Positions 15,993-23,159 of a stretch of DNA of 64,000 bases are shown piece after piece; positions within the stretch are counted from its first letter, which is position 1, and every line of letters begins with the position of its first letter. The stretch is from positions 1 to 64,000 of the forward strand of contig JBGVRS010000151.1 in assembly GCA_045128635.1 (NCBI GenBank), given 5' to 3'. The notes under the pieces are model-generated. The model saw only the letters and a program-made list of their open reading frames with translations, was not told where the DNA came from and did not search any database. The translations under genes and the position numbers were made by a program. The stretch comes from HGM12587 sp045128635 (GTDB taxonomy: Bacteria > Bacillota > Clostridia > Lachnospirales > Lachnospiraceae).

Positions 15993-16748
15993 ATGAAAAC
16001 ATTTTGGAATAATCTGGTTGCAGCATTTACGATGTATTCCAAGATTCCGATGCCGAATATCGAATTGACAGAGGAAAATACGAAATATTCCCTTTGCTTT
16101 TTTCCATTGGTGGGAGTAGTCATTGGGGCAATCTTATGTGGATGGAGAATCGCTTATCCGTATCTTTGTAATGGAGATTTTTTACCGGCAGTTGTATTTG
16201 TGATTGTACCAGTCATCATATCCGGTGCCACTCATGTGGACGGATTCATTGATACTGTAGATGCAATTTGCTCAAAGAAAACAGTAGAAGGAAAACTGGC
16301 AATTTTAAAAGACACACATACAGGTTCTTTTGCGATCATTATGACATTGTCCTACTTCCTGGTTGCACTTGGTGTTTGGAGTGAAATGCCAATTGATGCA
16401 GTACCGGTATTAGCAATTGGGTTTGTAATGTCCAGAGCATTAAGCGGTCTTGCAGTTGCAATTTTTCCACATGCAAGAACAAGCAAACTACTTAGAAAAA
16501 AAACAGATAAAAAAATACTTGGAATCGTTATGGCGGTATACATTGTGGTATGTGCAGTGTTGATGTGCCTGATGGAACCAAAGTACGGTAGTGTAGGTGT
16601 TCTTGGTGCGGCAGTTTCTTTTGCATACTATTACTATAGTTCCAAGAAACATTTTGGTGGTATTACGGGAGCTGTTGCAGCATATTTTGTGCAGGTATGT
16701 GAACTTGTGATTCCATGTGTTGTTTTAGTAGCTTGGAAATTCTTATAA
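15993..16748 (+). CDS. cobS: Adenosylcobinamide-GDP ribazoletransferase (cobalamin synthase)
   Basis: A 251-residue integral membrane enzyme that joins alpha-ribazole to adenosylcobinamide-GDP, the last assembly step of the vitamin B12 nucleotide loop. It shows the family motif THVDGFIDTVDAICS (about residues 81-95), KDTHTGSFA, and about six membrane segments; 250 residues is the normal length. CGGAGGA precedes the ATG. It stands alone: cobU, cobT and cobC are not adjacent and no B12 riboswitch is visible. The hairpin at 16779 separates it from metA. Confidence 0.93.
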   Translation: MKTFWNNLVAAFTMYSKIPMPNIELTEENTKYSLCFFPLVGVVIGAILCGWRIAYPYLCNGDFLPAVVFVIVPVIISGATHVDGFIDTVDAICSKKTVEGKLAILKDTHTGSFAIIMTLSYFLVALGVWSEMPIDAVPVLAIGFVMSRALSGLAVAIFPHARTSKLLRKKTDKKILGIVMAVYIVVCAVLMCLMEPKYGSVGVLGAAVSFAYYYYSSKKHFGGITGAVAAYFVQVCELVIPCVVLVAWKFL

Positions 16749-16778
16749 GAACTATTAAAAAAGAAGATTACATTACAG

Positions 16779-16815
16779 GCGGAGGCTTTCTTAAAAGATA
16801 AGCTTCCGCTATTTT
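16779..16815 (+). terminator. Probable terminator after cobS
   Basis: A 10-bp stem with one G-U pair (gcggaggctt 16779-16788 with aagcttccgc 16800-16809) followed by TATTTTAC. The T-tract is weak, so it may be partial or regulatory for metA. Confidence 0.5.
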
Positions 16816-16838
16816 ACAAATAAAAGGAGTAAAATCTT

Positions 16839-17756
16839 ATGCCAATTAGAATCCAGAATGATTTGCCGGCAAGAGGACTGCTGGAAGAAGAAAATATTTT
16901 CGTCATGGATGAGAATCGTGCCATTAATCAGGAAATTCGTCCATTAAAAGTAGGAATCTTAAATCTGATGCCGTTGAAAGAAGATACAGAACTTCAACTG
17001 CTTCGTTCTTTTTCAAATACTCCACTGCAGGTTGATGTAACATTTATTACAATGACAAATCATGAGTCGAAAAACACATCATCCAGTCATATTAATAAAT
17101 TTTATGAAACATTTCAGGATGTGAAAAAACGTCGTTTTGACGGATTGATCATTACTGGTGCACCAGTAGAACATCTTGAATTTGAAGAAGTAGATTATTG
17201 GGATGAATTAAAAGAAGTGTTTGAGTGGAGTGAAACTCATGTGACTTCTACATTACATATTTGCTGGGGAGCGCAGGCGGCATTGTATTATCATTATGGT
17301 CTGCAGAAAACTTTGCTTCCACAGAAGCTGTTTGGAATTTACCAGCATAAGGTACAGCATAGAAGAGAACCATTGGTACGTGGCTTTGATGATTATTTTG
17401 TAGCACCACATTCCCGTCACACAACGGTATCCAGGGATGCTATCGCAAACTGTCCGGCATTAAAGATTATGGCTGAATCTCCGGAAGCAGGTGTATTTAT
17501 CTGTATGTCAGAAAACGGAAAGAAGATTTTCGTTATGGGACATCCGGAATATGACAGAGTAACATTGGATAAAGAATACCGCAGAGATAAAGCCAAAGGA
17601 TTGGATATTCAGGTGCCAAAGAACTATTATCCTGATGATGATCCGGAGAAGAGACCAACCTTACAGTGGAGAGCTCATGCAAATACACTGTATACAAACT
17701 GGTTAAATTATTACGTATATCAGCTGACACCATATATCTGGGAGGATGATAAATAA
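16839..17756 (+). CDS. metA: Homoserine O-acetyltransferase, MetA fold
   Basis: A 305-residue MetA-family homoserine O-acyltransferase, first step of methionine synthesis from homoserine. The catalytic residues fall at the canonical numbers: Cys142 in HICWGAQ, His235 and Glu237 in MGHPEYDR. Position 111, known to select the acyl donor in this family (Gly for succinyl-CoA in Escherichia coli, Glu for acetyl-CoA in Bacillus cereus), is Glu here (GAPVE), so acetyl-CoA is the expected donor despite the usual succinyltransferase name. AAAAGGAG precedes the ATG. The stop codon overlaps the start of the following small gene by one base. Confidence 0.93.
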   Translation: MPIRIQNDLPARGLLEEENIFVMDENRAINQEIRPLKVGILNLMPLKEDTELQLLRSFSNTPLQVDVTFITMTNHESKNTSSSHINKFYETFQDVKKRRFDGLIITGAPVEHLEFEEVDYWDELKEVFEWSETHVTSTLHICWGAQAALYYHYGLQKTLLPQKLFGIYQHKVQHRREPLVRGFDDYFVAPHSRHTTVSRDAIANCPALKIMAESPEAGVFICMSENGKKIFVMGHPEYDRVTLDKEYRRDKAKGLDIQVPKNYYPDDDPEKRPTLQWRAHANTLYTNWLNYYVYQLTPYIWEDDK

Positions 17757-17932
17757 TGGCAACCAGATGTGAAGAATGCGCATATTTCGTCTATGACGAA
17801 GAATATGAAGAATATTTATGTGAAATCAATTTAGATGAAGATGAAGTGGCACGCTTTTATAGCGATGCTCATTATAACTGCCCTTATTACCGTAACGGAG
17901 ATGAATATAAGGTAGTGCGTCATCAAATGTAA
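17756..17932 (+). CDS. Small Cys-containing protein, DUF6472-like
   Basis: A 58-residue acidic protein whose ATG shares its A with the metA TAA stop; GGAGG lies 13-17 bases upstream inside metA. It has a CEEC pair near residue 5, another Cys at 22 and one in NCPYYRNGDEY near 42, an arrangement that could bind a metal. I believe it matches the short clostridial family DUF6472, which has no known function; this assignment is from memory of the sequence style. The tight overlap with metA and the 19-base gap to the aminotransferase gene make it part of that operon. Confidence 0.8.
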   Translation: MATRCEECAYFVYDEEYEEYLCEINLDEDEVARFYSDAHYNCPYYRNGDEYKVVRHQM

Positions 17933-17951
17933 ATAGAGGAGGAAGAAACTT

Positions 17952-19142
17952 ATGTACTCACAGAAAATGTATGAGCTGGGAAGCAAAAAATCCACAATCC
18001 GTGCGATTTTTGAGTACGGAAAACAACGTGCAGCAATCGTAGGAGAAGAAAATATCTATGATTTCAGCCTTGGTAATCCAAATGTTCCAACACCGGAATT
18101 TGTAAAGCAGGCAATCATTGATATTTTAAATGAAGAAGAACCATGTGATGTTCATGGCTATACGGTTGCACCTGGAGATCCAAAGGTTCGTGAAACTCTG
18201 GCAAACAGCCTGAATGAACGTTTTGGAACAAACTTTGGGATGCAGAATTTATTTATTACAGCAGGTGCTGCAGCGTCTATTACAATCTGCTTTAAAGCAC
18301 TGGTAGAAGAAGGCGACAATTTTATTACATTTGCTCCATATTTCCCGGAATATAAATGTTTTGTGGAATCTGTAGGAAGTGAATTAAAGGTTGTTCCTGC
18401 AAATATTGATACATTCCAGATTAATTTTGAAAAATTTGAAGAAATGATTGATGAACATACAAAAGGAATCATCATCAACTCTCCAAACAATCCAAGTGGT
18501 GCTGTGTATTCAGAAGAAACAATTAAAAAACTTGCGGAAATTCTGAGTACAAAATCTGAGGAATATGGTCATCCGATCTTTATCATTTCAGATGAACCAT
18601 ACAGAGAAGTTGTTTATGACGGAGCAGAAGTGCCATATGTACCAAACTATTATGATAATACATTGGTTTGCTACTCTTACAGTAAATCCTTCTCTCTTGC
18701 AGGGGAACGTATCGGTTATATCGTAGTGCCAAATGAAGTGACAGAATTTGCTTGTATCTATGCATCAATCGCCGGAGCAGCAAGAGTACTCACTCATGTT
18801 AATGCGCCATCCCTGTTCCAGAAGGTTGTTGCAAGATGTGCAGGAAAACCATCTGATATCAGCATTTATGAAAAGAACAGAGAATTATTATACAATGGAT
18901 TGGTAGAAGCTGGAATTACTTGTGTGAAACCACAGGGAGCATTTTACTTATTCCCAAGAAGTTTAGAAGAAGATGACAGAGCATTTTGCGAAAAAGCAAA
19001 AGCATATGACTTGCTGTTAGTTCCAGGAAGTGACTTTGGATGTCCAGGACACTTTAGAGCTTCTTACTGTATCAAAACATCTACAATTGAGAAATCATTA
19101 CCTGTATTTAAGAAATTTGTAGAAGAAGTTTACGGAAAGTAA
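17952..19142 (+). CDS. PLP-dependent class I/II aminotransferase
   Basis: A 396-residue fold-type I aminotransferase of the AspC-like group. Landmarks: SLGNPN at 39-44, the cofactor-site NSPNNPSG at 176-183, SDEPYREV at 213-220, the PLP lysine Lys245 in YSYSKSFSLAGERIGY, and the substrate carboxylate Arg in GHFRASYCI near 370. Annotated relatives are aspartate or aromatic aminotransferases; the exact amino donor cannot be read. Its place after metA suggests amino acid biosynthesis, for example aspartate-family metabolism (inference). AGAGGAGG lies upstream of the ATG, and a strong hairpin ends the operon. Confidence 0.9.
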   Translation: MYSQKMYELGSKKSTIRAIFEYGKQRAAIVGEENIYDFSLGNPNVPTPEFVKQAIIDILNEEEPCDVHGYTVAPGDPKVRETLANSLNERFGTNFGMQNLFITAGAAASITICFKALVEEGDNFITFAPYFPEYKCFVESVGSELKVVPANIDTFQINFEKFEEMIDEHTKGIIINSPNNPSGAVYSEETIKKLAEILSTKSEEYGHPIFIISDEPYREVVYDGAEVPYVPNYYDNTLVCYSYSKSFSLAGERIGYIVVPNEVTEFACIYASIAGAARVLTHVNAPSLFQKVVARCAGKPSDISIYEKNRELLYNGLVEAGITCVKPQGAFYLFPRSLEEDDRAFCEKAKAYDLLLVPGSDFGCPGHFRASYCIKTSTIEKSLPVFKKFVEEVYGK

Positions 19143-19150
19143 TTATAAAA

Positions 19151-19192
19151 GAAGAAAACGGCTGCTAAACAGCGGCCGTTTTCTTCTTTTTA
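19151..19192. terminator. Bidirectional terminator overlapping the VanZ-like gene end
   Basis: A 16-bp stem (gaagaaaacggctgct 19151-19166 with 19171-19186, one G-U pair) with an AAAC loop and T-tracts on both strands. It serves the aminotransferase operon on the plus strand, and on the minus strand it encodes the last residues of the VanZ-like protein. Confidence 0.85.
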
Positions 19193-19701
19193 TAACTTTT
19201 TGAAAGCTTACGAAAAATTGTCTTTCGCCCAATGAATCCGACAATACGTACAACGATAATACCGGCAAGTACGCCGATGCTGTCAATCATGACGTCTTTT
19301 TTAGAAGGTCCTCGTCCTGCGACTAAAGACTGATGGTATTCATCACCGCATGCGAAGGCAACACAAAAAGCACCGGCAACAATCATCAGAGGGATTCCGC
19401 GCAGTCCGTAAACATATAATGGGAAAGATACGGAAACTGCCAATAAGAAGTAGAGCCCCATATGAGCACATTTTCTGATGAGCAGATGAATGATATCTGC
19501 ATAATAAAGAATTTCTTCAGTGGTCAGTGAATGGTCAAACACTTTGGCAGCAATTTCTACCACTTTGATGCTGACTTTAAAACTAAGTCCTGCACTTGTG
19601 ACACCGTCCTGACCGGATAAATAATATATAAGACACATCATGCCAATTGCCGGTAAGAAGGACAGCGGCTTTAGCATGGCTCTTAAAAATGTTTTTAACA
19701 T
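19165..19701 (-). CDS. VanZ-like family membrane protein
   Basis: A 178-residue membrane protein with four or five hydrophobic segments. It carries the VanZ-like signature: LIRKCAHMGLYFLLA (about residues 69-83) and, further on, DEYHQSLVAGRGPSKKDVM. VanZ of enterococci gives teicoplanin resistance, but most chromosomal homologues have no assigned job, so resistance should not be inferred. GAGG lies about six bases before the ATG at 19701. The C-terminal KKKKTAAV is encoded by the shared terminator stem. It is convergent with the aminotransferase gene. Confidence 0.88.
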   Translation of the reverse strand: MLKTFLRAMLKPLSFLPAIGMMCLIYYLSGQDGVTSAGLSFKVSIKVVEIAAKVFDHSLTTEEILYYADIIHLLIRKCAHMGLYFLLAVSVSFPLYVYGLRGIPLMIVAGAFCVAFACGDEYHQSLVAGRGPSKKDVMIDSIGVLAGIIVVRIVGFIGRKTIFRKLSKSYKKKKTAAV

Positions 19702-19817
19702 ATATACCTCATTTCTAAAATATAAAAATAACTCGATAGTTACTAAAATATAGATATATCACCAGAATTTTGAAAAGTAAAGGTAATTCATAAAATATTA
19801 AGAAACGTATAAAAATA

Positions 19818-19846
19818 TTGCAATTTGGCTTAAAATATGGTAAAAT
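19818..19846 (+). promoter_or_regulatory. SigA promoter of the AroK-like operon
   Basis: TTGCAA (19818-19823) and TAAAAT (19841-19846) with 17 bases between. Transcription should begin near 19853, only 19 bases before a terminator-like hairpin. Confidence 0.6.
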
Positions 19847-19871
19847 CCCGCATGGTAAAGATTAACGTAAG

Positions 19872-19901
19872 AGCAACGATAAAAGCGTTGCTTCTTTTTT
19901 T
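19872..19901 (+). terminator. Terminator hairpin inside the leader of the AroK-like gene (possible attenuator)
   Basis: AGCAACG (19872-19878) pairs with CGTTGCT (19886-19892) and is followed by TCTTTTTTT. It lies between the only visible promoter and the start codon, with no other plus-strand gene upstream, so it should cut most transcripts short unless prevented. Confidence 0.6.
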
Positions 19902-19916
19902 GTGAGGGATTCATTC

Positions 19917-20429
19917 GTGAAAAACAACATTATTTTAATTGGAATGCCAGGGGTAGGAAAAAGTACTGTTGGTGTTATTCTGGCTAAGATTCTGGCATAT
20001 CATTTCCTGGATTCGGATCTGGTAATTCAGGAGAGAGAAGGAAAACGACTTCATCAGATTATTTCAGAAGCTGGAACAGAAGGATTTTTAAAAATCGAAA
20101 ATGATGTCAATGCTTCTTTAAATGTCGATCGTACGATTATTGCAACCGGAGGAAGTGCTGTATATGGAATGGAAGCTATGGAGCACTTAAAAGAGATTGG
20201 TGAAGTTGTATATTTAAAAGCGGATTATCCGACTATCCAAAAGAGACTTGGGAATCTGGAAAAGCGCGGTGTGGCATTAAAACCAGGACAGACGCTGAAA
20301 AATTTGTATGATGAGAGATGTGCGCTTTACGAAAAATATGCGGATGTTGTGGTAGATGAAAAAGGTCTTGGTACAGAAGAGACCATTGGAGCAGTGTTAC
20401 GAGGTTTGAATCTTTTAAACGAAATATAA
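19917..20429 (+). CDS. Shikimate kinase-like P-loop kinase
   Basis: A 170-residue P-loop kinase of the shikimate kinase fold. The Walker A loop is GMPGVGKST (about residues 9-17), DSDLVIQ supplies the metal and substrate Asp, and YDERCALYEKYAD gives the C-terminal Arg. However, the usual FRxxE shikimate-binding motif reads FLKIE and the GGG loop reads GGS, so two family-defining positions are changed. It may be a divergent kinase for another small substrate. The start is GTG 19917 with TGAGGGA eight bases upstream; GTG at 19902 overlaps that site. It heads an operon with the ArsP_2-type exporter, ABC-F gene and prfC, rather than aro genes; aroC is 26 kb away. Confidence 0.75.
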   Translation: MKNNIILIGMPGVGKSTVGVILAKILAYHFLDSDLVIQEREGKRLHQIISEAGTEGFLKIENDVNASLNVDRTIIATGGSAVYGMEAMEHLKEIGEVVYLKADYPTIQKRLGNLEKRGVALKPGQTLKNLYDERCALYEKYADVVVDEKGLGTEETIGAVLRGLNLLNEI

Positions 20430-20443
20430 GAAAGTGAGGAAGT

Positions 20444-21319
20444 ATGCTTCATACTTTAGAACATGTATTTATACACGCGATAGAAGATAATATCAATATC
20501 ATCCCATTTTTATTCGTGACCTACTGTATCATGGAATATATGGAACATGCCATGGCAGAAAAGACTGAGGGAGCGGTGAAATATAAGGGTAAAATGGGAC
20601 CACTTTTTGGCGGGATTTTGGGAATTATTCCACAGTGTGGATTTTCAGCTGCGGCGGCAAGCTTTTATTCCGGCGGTGTGATTACTTTAGGAACATTGCT
20701 TGCAATTTTCTTATCCACTTCCGATGAAATGTTACCAATTCTCATTTCTCAGACAGTTCCGGCAATGACAATCGCCAAAATTTTAACTGTCAAAGCACTG
20801 ATTGGTGTAGGTGCAGGATTTTTGGTAGATTTTGCGCTGAAACGAATTGGAAAAGGACATGTGGTGCAAAAGCACATTCACGATTTGTGTGAGCAGGAAC
20901 ACTGCCATTGTGAAGAAGAGGAATCTTCTATCTGGAAGTCAGCGCTGATTCATACAGCGAAAGTGTTTGGGTTTATTTTTATTGTTTCTTTACTGCTGAA
21001 CCTTGTGATGGAAAGTGGTGGAGAAGATGTACTGGAGTGGTTTGCCAATAATCATTCCATTCTTGCGGCGGTTTTGACAGGTCTGGTAGGACTTGTGCCG
21101 AACTGTGCACCATCGGTAATTATTACTCAGTTGTATCTAAAACAGTTGATTAGTGCAGGGGCTATGATGTCCGGATTGCTTGTAAGTGCCGGTGTTGGTG
21201 TACTGGTACTTTTTAGAACAAATCGCTCATGGAAACAGAATCTGAAAATTACAGGAATGCTTTACACAATTGGTGTAATCGCAGGACTTTTGATTGATTT
21301 GATAGGAATTACATTTTAA
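20444..21319 (+). CDS. ArsP_2-type putative metal exporter
   Basis: A 291-residue membrane protein with about eight to ten segments, matching what I know of the ArsP_2 (DUF2899) family, annotated as putative manganese or heavy-metal exporters. Two halves mirror each other: IIPQCGFSAAAASFYSGGV in the first and LVPNCAPSVIITQLYLKQL in the second, each placing a Cys after Pro-Gln/Asn in a helix. Between them a cytoplasmic loop is rich in His and Cys (HIHDLCEQEHCHCEEEE, about residues 143-159), a likely metal-binding segment. GTGAGGA precedes the ATG, 14 bases after the kinase gene. The transported ion is not known. Confidence 0.8.
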   Translation: MLHTLEHVFIHAIEDNINIIPFLFVTYCIMEYMEHAMAEKTEGAVKYKGKMGPLFGGILGIIPQCGFSAAAASFYSGGVITLGTLLAIFLSTSDEMLPILISQTVPAMTIAKILTVKALIGVGAGFLVDFALKRIGKGHVVQKHIHDLCEQEHCHCEEEESSIWKSALIHTAKVFGFIFIVSLLLNLVMESGGEDVLEWFANNHSILAAVLTGLVGLVPNCAPSVIITQLYLKQLISAGAMMSGLLVSAGVGVLVLFRTNRSWKQNLKITGMLYTIGVIAGLLIDLIGITF

Positions 21320-21321
21320 CG

Positions 21322-23142
21322 ATGAATATTTTAACAGCGGAACATTTGAAAAAATCATATACAGAAAGATTGCTGTTTGATGACGCAAGCTTTTATCTCC
21401 ACGAAGGAGAAAAAGTAGGAATTTTAGGTATCAATGGTACTGGAAAGTCCACACTCTTAAAAATTCTTGCAGGTATGGAAGAACCAGAAGAAGGAAAAGT
21501 GGTGCTGGCAAATCATGTGGTACTGCGTTACTTGCCACAGCATCCAAACTTCAAAGAAGGTCAGACGGTTTTACAAGCAGTGCTTGATGTACACAAGGGC
21601 GATGATACCCTTTACAATCTGGAAGCTGATGCGAAAACCATGATGACAAAGCTTGGAATTACAGACTTTAATCAGCCTGTGGAACAATTGTCCGGTGGCC
21701 AGAAAAAAAGACTTGCTCTGGTAGCAGCACTGGTGGCTCCGGCAGATATCCTTGTATTAGACGAACCGACCAACCATTTGGATCATGCAATGTCAGATTG
21801 GCTGGAAGAGTTCCTGAAAAAATGGCGTGGAGCTCTGATCATGGTTACTCATGATCGTTACTTTTTAGACAGCGTGACGAACCGCATTGTAGAAATTGAT
21901 AAAGGAAAGATTTACAGCTACGAGACCAACTATTCGGGCTTTTTGCAGCTGAAGGCTGACCGTGAGGCCAGTGCGTTAGCTTCCGAGCGAAAACGTCAGT
22001 CCATCTTGCGTGTAGAGTTAGAGTGGATGATGCGAGGGGCCAGAGCACGTTCTACAAAGCAGAAGGCTCATATTCAGAGATACGAAAATCTGAAAAATCA
22101 GGAAGCACCGAAATTTGATGCCAAAATCGAGATTTCTTCGGTATCATCCCGTATGGGGCGTACAACCATTGAGCTTGATTCTTTAAGTAAATCTTATGGA
22201 GACAAGGTGCTTTTTAAGGATTTTACTTATTATTTTCTTAAGAATGACAGAATTGGGTTCCTTGGCGCCAACGGATGTGGTAAAACTACATTAATGAAAG
22301 TTATTGCGGGTCAGATAGAACCGGATGAAGGATGCGTGACAGTTGGTCAGACTGTAAAAATCGGTTATTATACACAGGAAATTGCACAAGATAAGTCTGC
22401 AGGAATTGCTTACATGGACCCATCTATGAGAGTCATTGATTATATTAAACAGACAGCAGAATATGTAATGACAGAAGAAGGTCGAGTGACTGCATCCAAG
22501 ATGCTGGAACGATTTTTATTCCCGCCTGAAGAGCAATATAATTTTATCGGAAAACTTTCTGGTGGTGAAAAGCGTCGATTAAATCTTCTTCGAGTGCTGA
22601 TGGAGGCACCGAATGTATTGATTCTTGACGAGCCGACCAACGATCTGGATATTACTACATTGACAATTCTGGAAGATTATTTAGATCATTTTGATGGAAT
22701 CGTCATTACGGTATCTCATGACAGATATTTCCTGGACCGTATTGTAAAACGAATTTTTGCATTTGACGGAAAGGGAAATTTACGTCAGCATGAAGGCGGT
22801 TATACAGAGTATGCAGCAAGAATTGCGGCAGAAGAACCGGAAGAGGTTGTAAAAGCACCTGTGAAAAAAGGTGTGGATACCCGAGTAAAAGAGAAAAAAT
22901 TAAAATTCACATATAAAGAAGAAAAAGAATACGAAACAATCGAAAGTGACATTGCGGCTCTGGAAGAAAAGATTGAAGAATTGGAAGCTTCCATGAGCAA
23001 ATTTGCAAGAGATTTTGTGAAGCTGAATCAGATTACAAAAGAAAAAGAAGAAGCAGAGGCACTTTTGGAAGAAAAGATGGACCGCTGGATGTATCTGGAA
23101 GATTTAAAAGCAAAAATTGATGCACAAAATGGTTCAAAGTAA
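21322..23142 (+). CDS. ABC-F family ATPase, Uup/YfmR-like
   Basis: A 606-residue protein with two ABC ATPase domains on one chain and no membrane segments, i.e. an ABC-F ribosome-associated factor. Domain 1 (about 1-245) has GINGTGKST, LSGGQKKR and LDEPTNHLD; the linker (about 245-325) is basic with RGARARSTKQKAH; domain 2 (about 330-520) has GANGCGKTT, LSGGEKRR and LDEPTNDLD; a charged coiled coil (about 545-604) ends the protein. The C-terminal coiled coil points to the Uup subgroup, which helps stalled ribosomes, rather than to antibiotic-resistance ABC-Fs. The start codon is two bases after the exporter stop, and prfC follows 17 bases later, a translation-related pairing. Confidence 0.92.
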   Translation: MNILTAEHLKKSYTERLLFDDASFYLHEGEKVGILGINGTGKSTLLKILAGMEEPEEGKVVLANHVVLRYLPQHPNFKEGQTVLQAVLDVHKGDDTLYNLEADAKTMMTKLGITDFNQPVEQLSGGQKKRLALVAALVAPADILVLDEPTNHLDHAMSDWLEEFLKKWRGALIMVTHDRYFLDSVTNRIVEIDKGKIYSYETNYSGFLQLKADREASALASERKRQSILRVELEWMMRGARARSTKQKAHIQRYENLKNQEAPKFDAKIEISSVSSRMGRTTIELDSLSKSYGDKVLFKDFTYYFLKNDRIGFLGANGCGKTTLMKVIAGQIEPDEGCVTVGQTVKIGYYTQEIAQDKSAGIAYMDPSMRVIDYIKQTAEYVMTEEGRVTASKMLERFLFPPEEQYNFIGKLSGGEKRRLNLLRVLMEAPNVLILDEPTNDLDITTLTILEDYLDHFDGIVITVSHDRYFLDRIVKRIFAFDGKGNLRQHEGGYTEYAARIAAEEPEEVVKAPVKKGVDTRVKEKKLKFTYKEEKEYETIESDIAALEEKIEELEASMSKFARDFVKLNQITKEKEEAEALLEEKMDRWMYLEDLKAKIDAQNGSK

Positions 23143-23159
23143 GTATAGAGGAGTAAAAA

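Noticed and set aside
19165..19701. A glycopeptide resistance gene (vanZ).
   Set aside because: Only the family domain is shared; there is no vanHAX cluster, and chromosomal VanZ-like genes rarely confer resistance.
19852..19905. A 17-codon leader frame (ATG at 19852) running through the attenuator-like hairpin, as in amino acid attenuators.
   Set aside because: The predicted transcription start leaves no room for a ribosome binding site, and the codons show no run of one amino acid.
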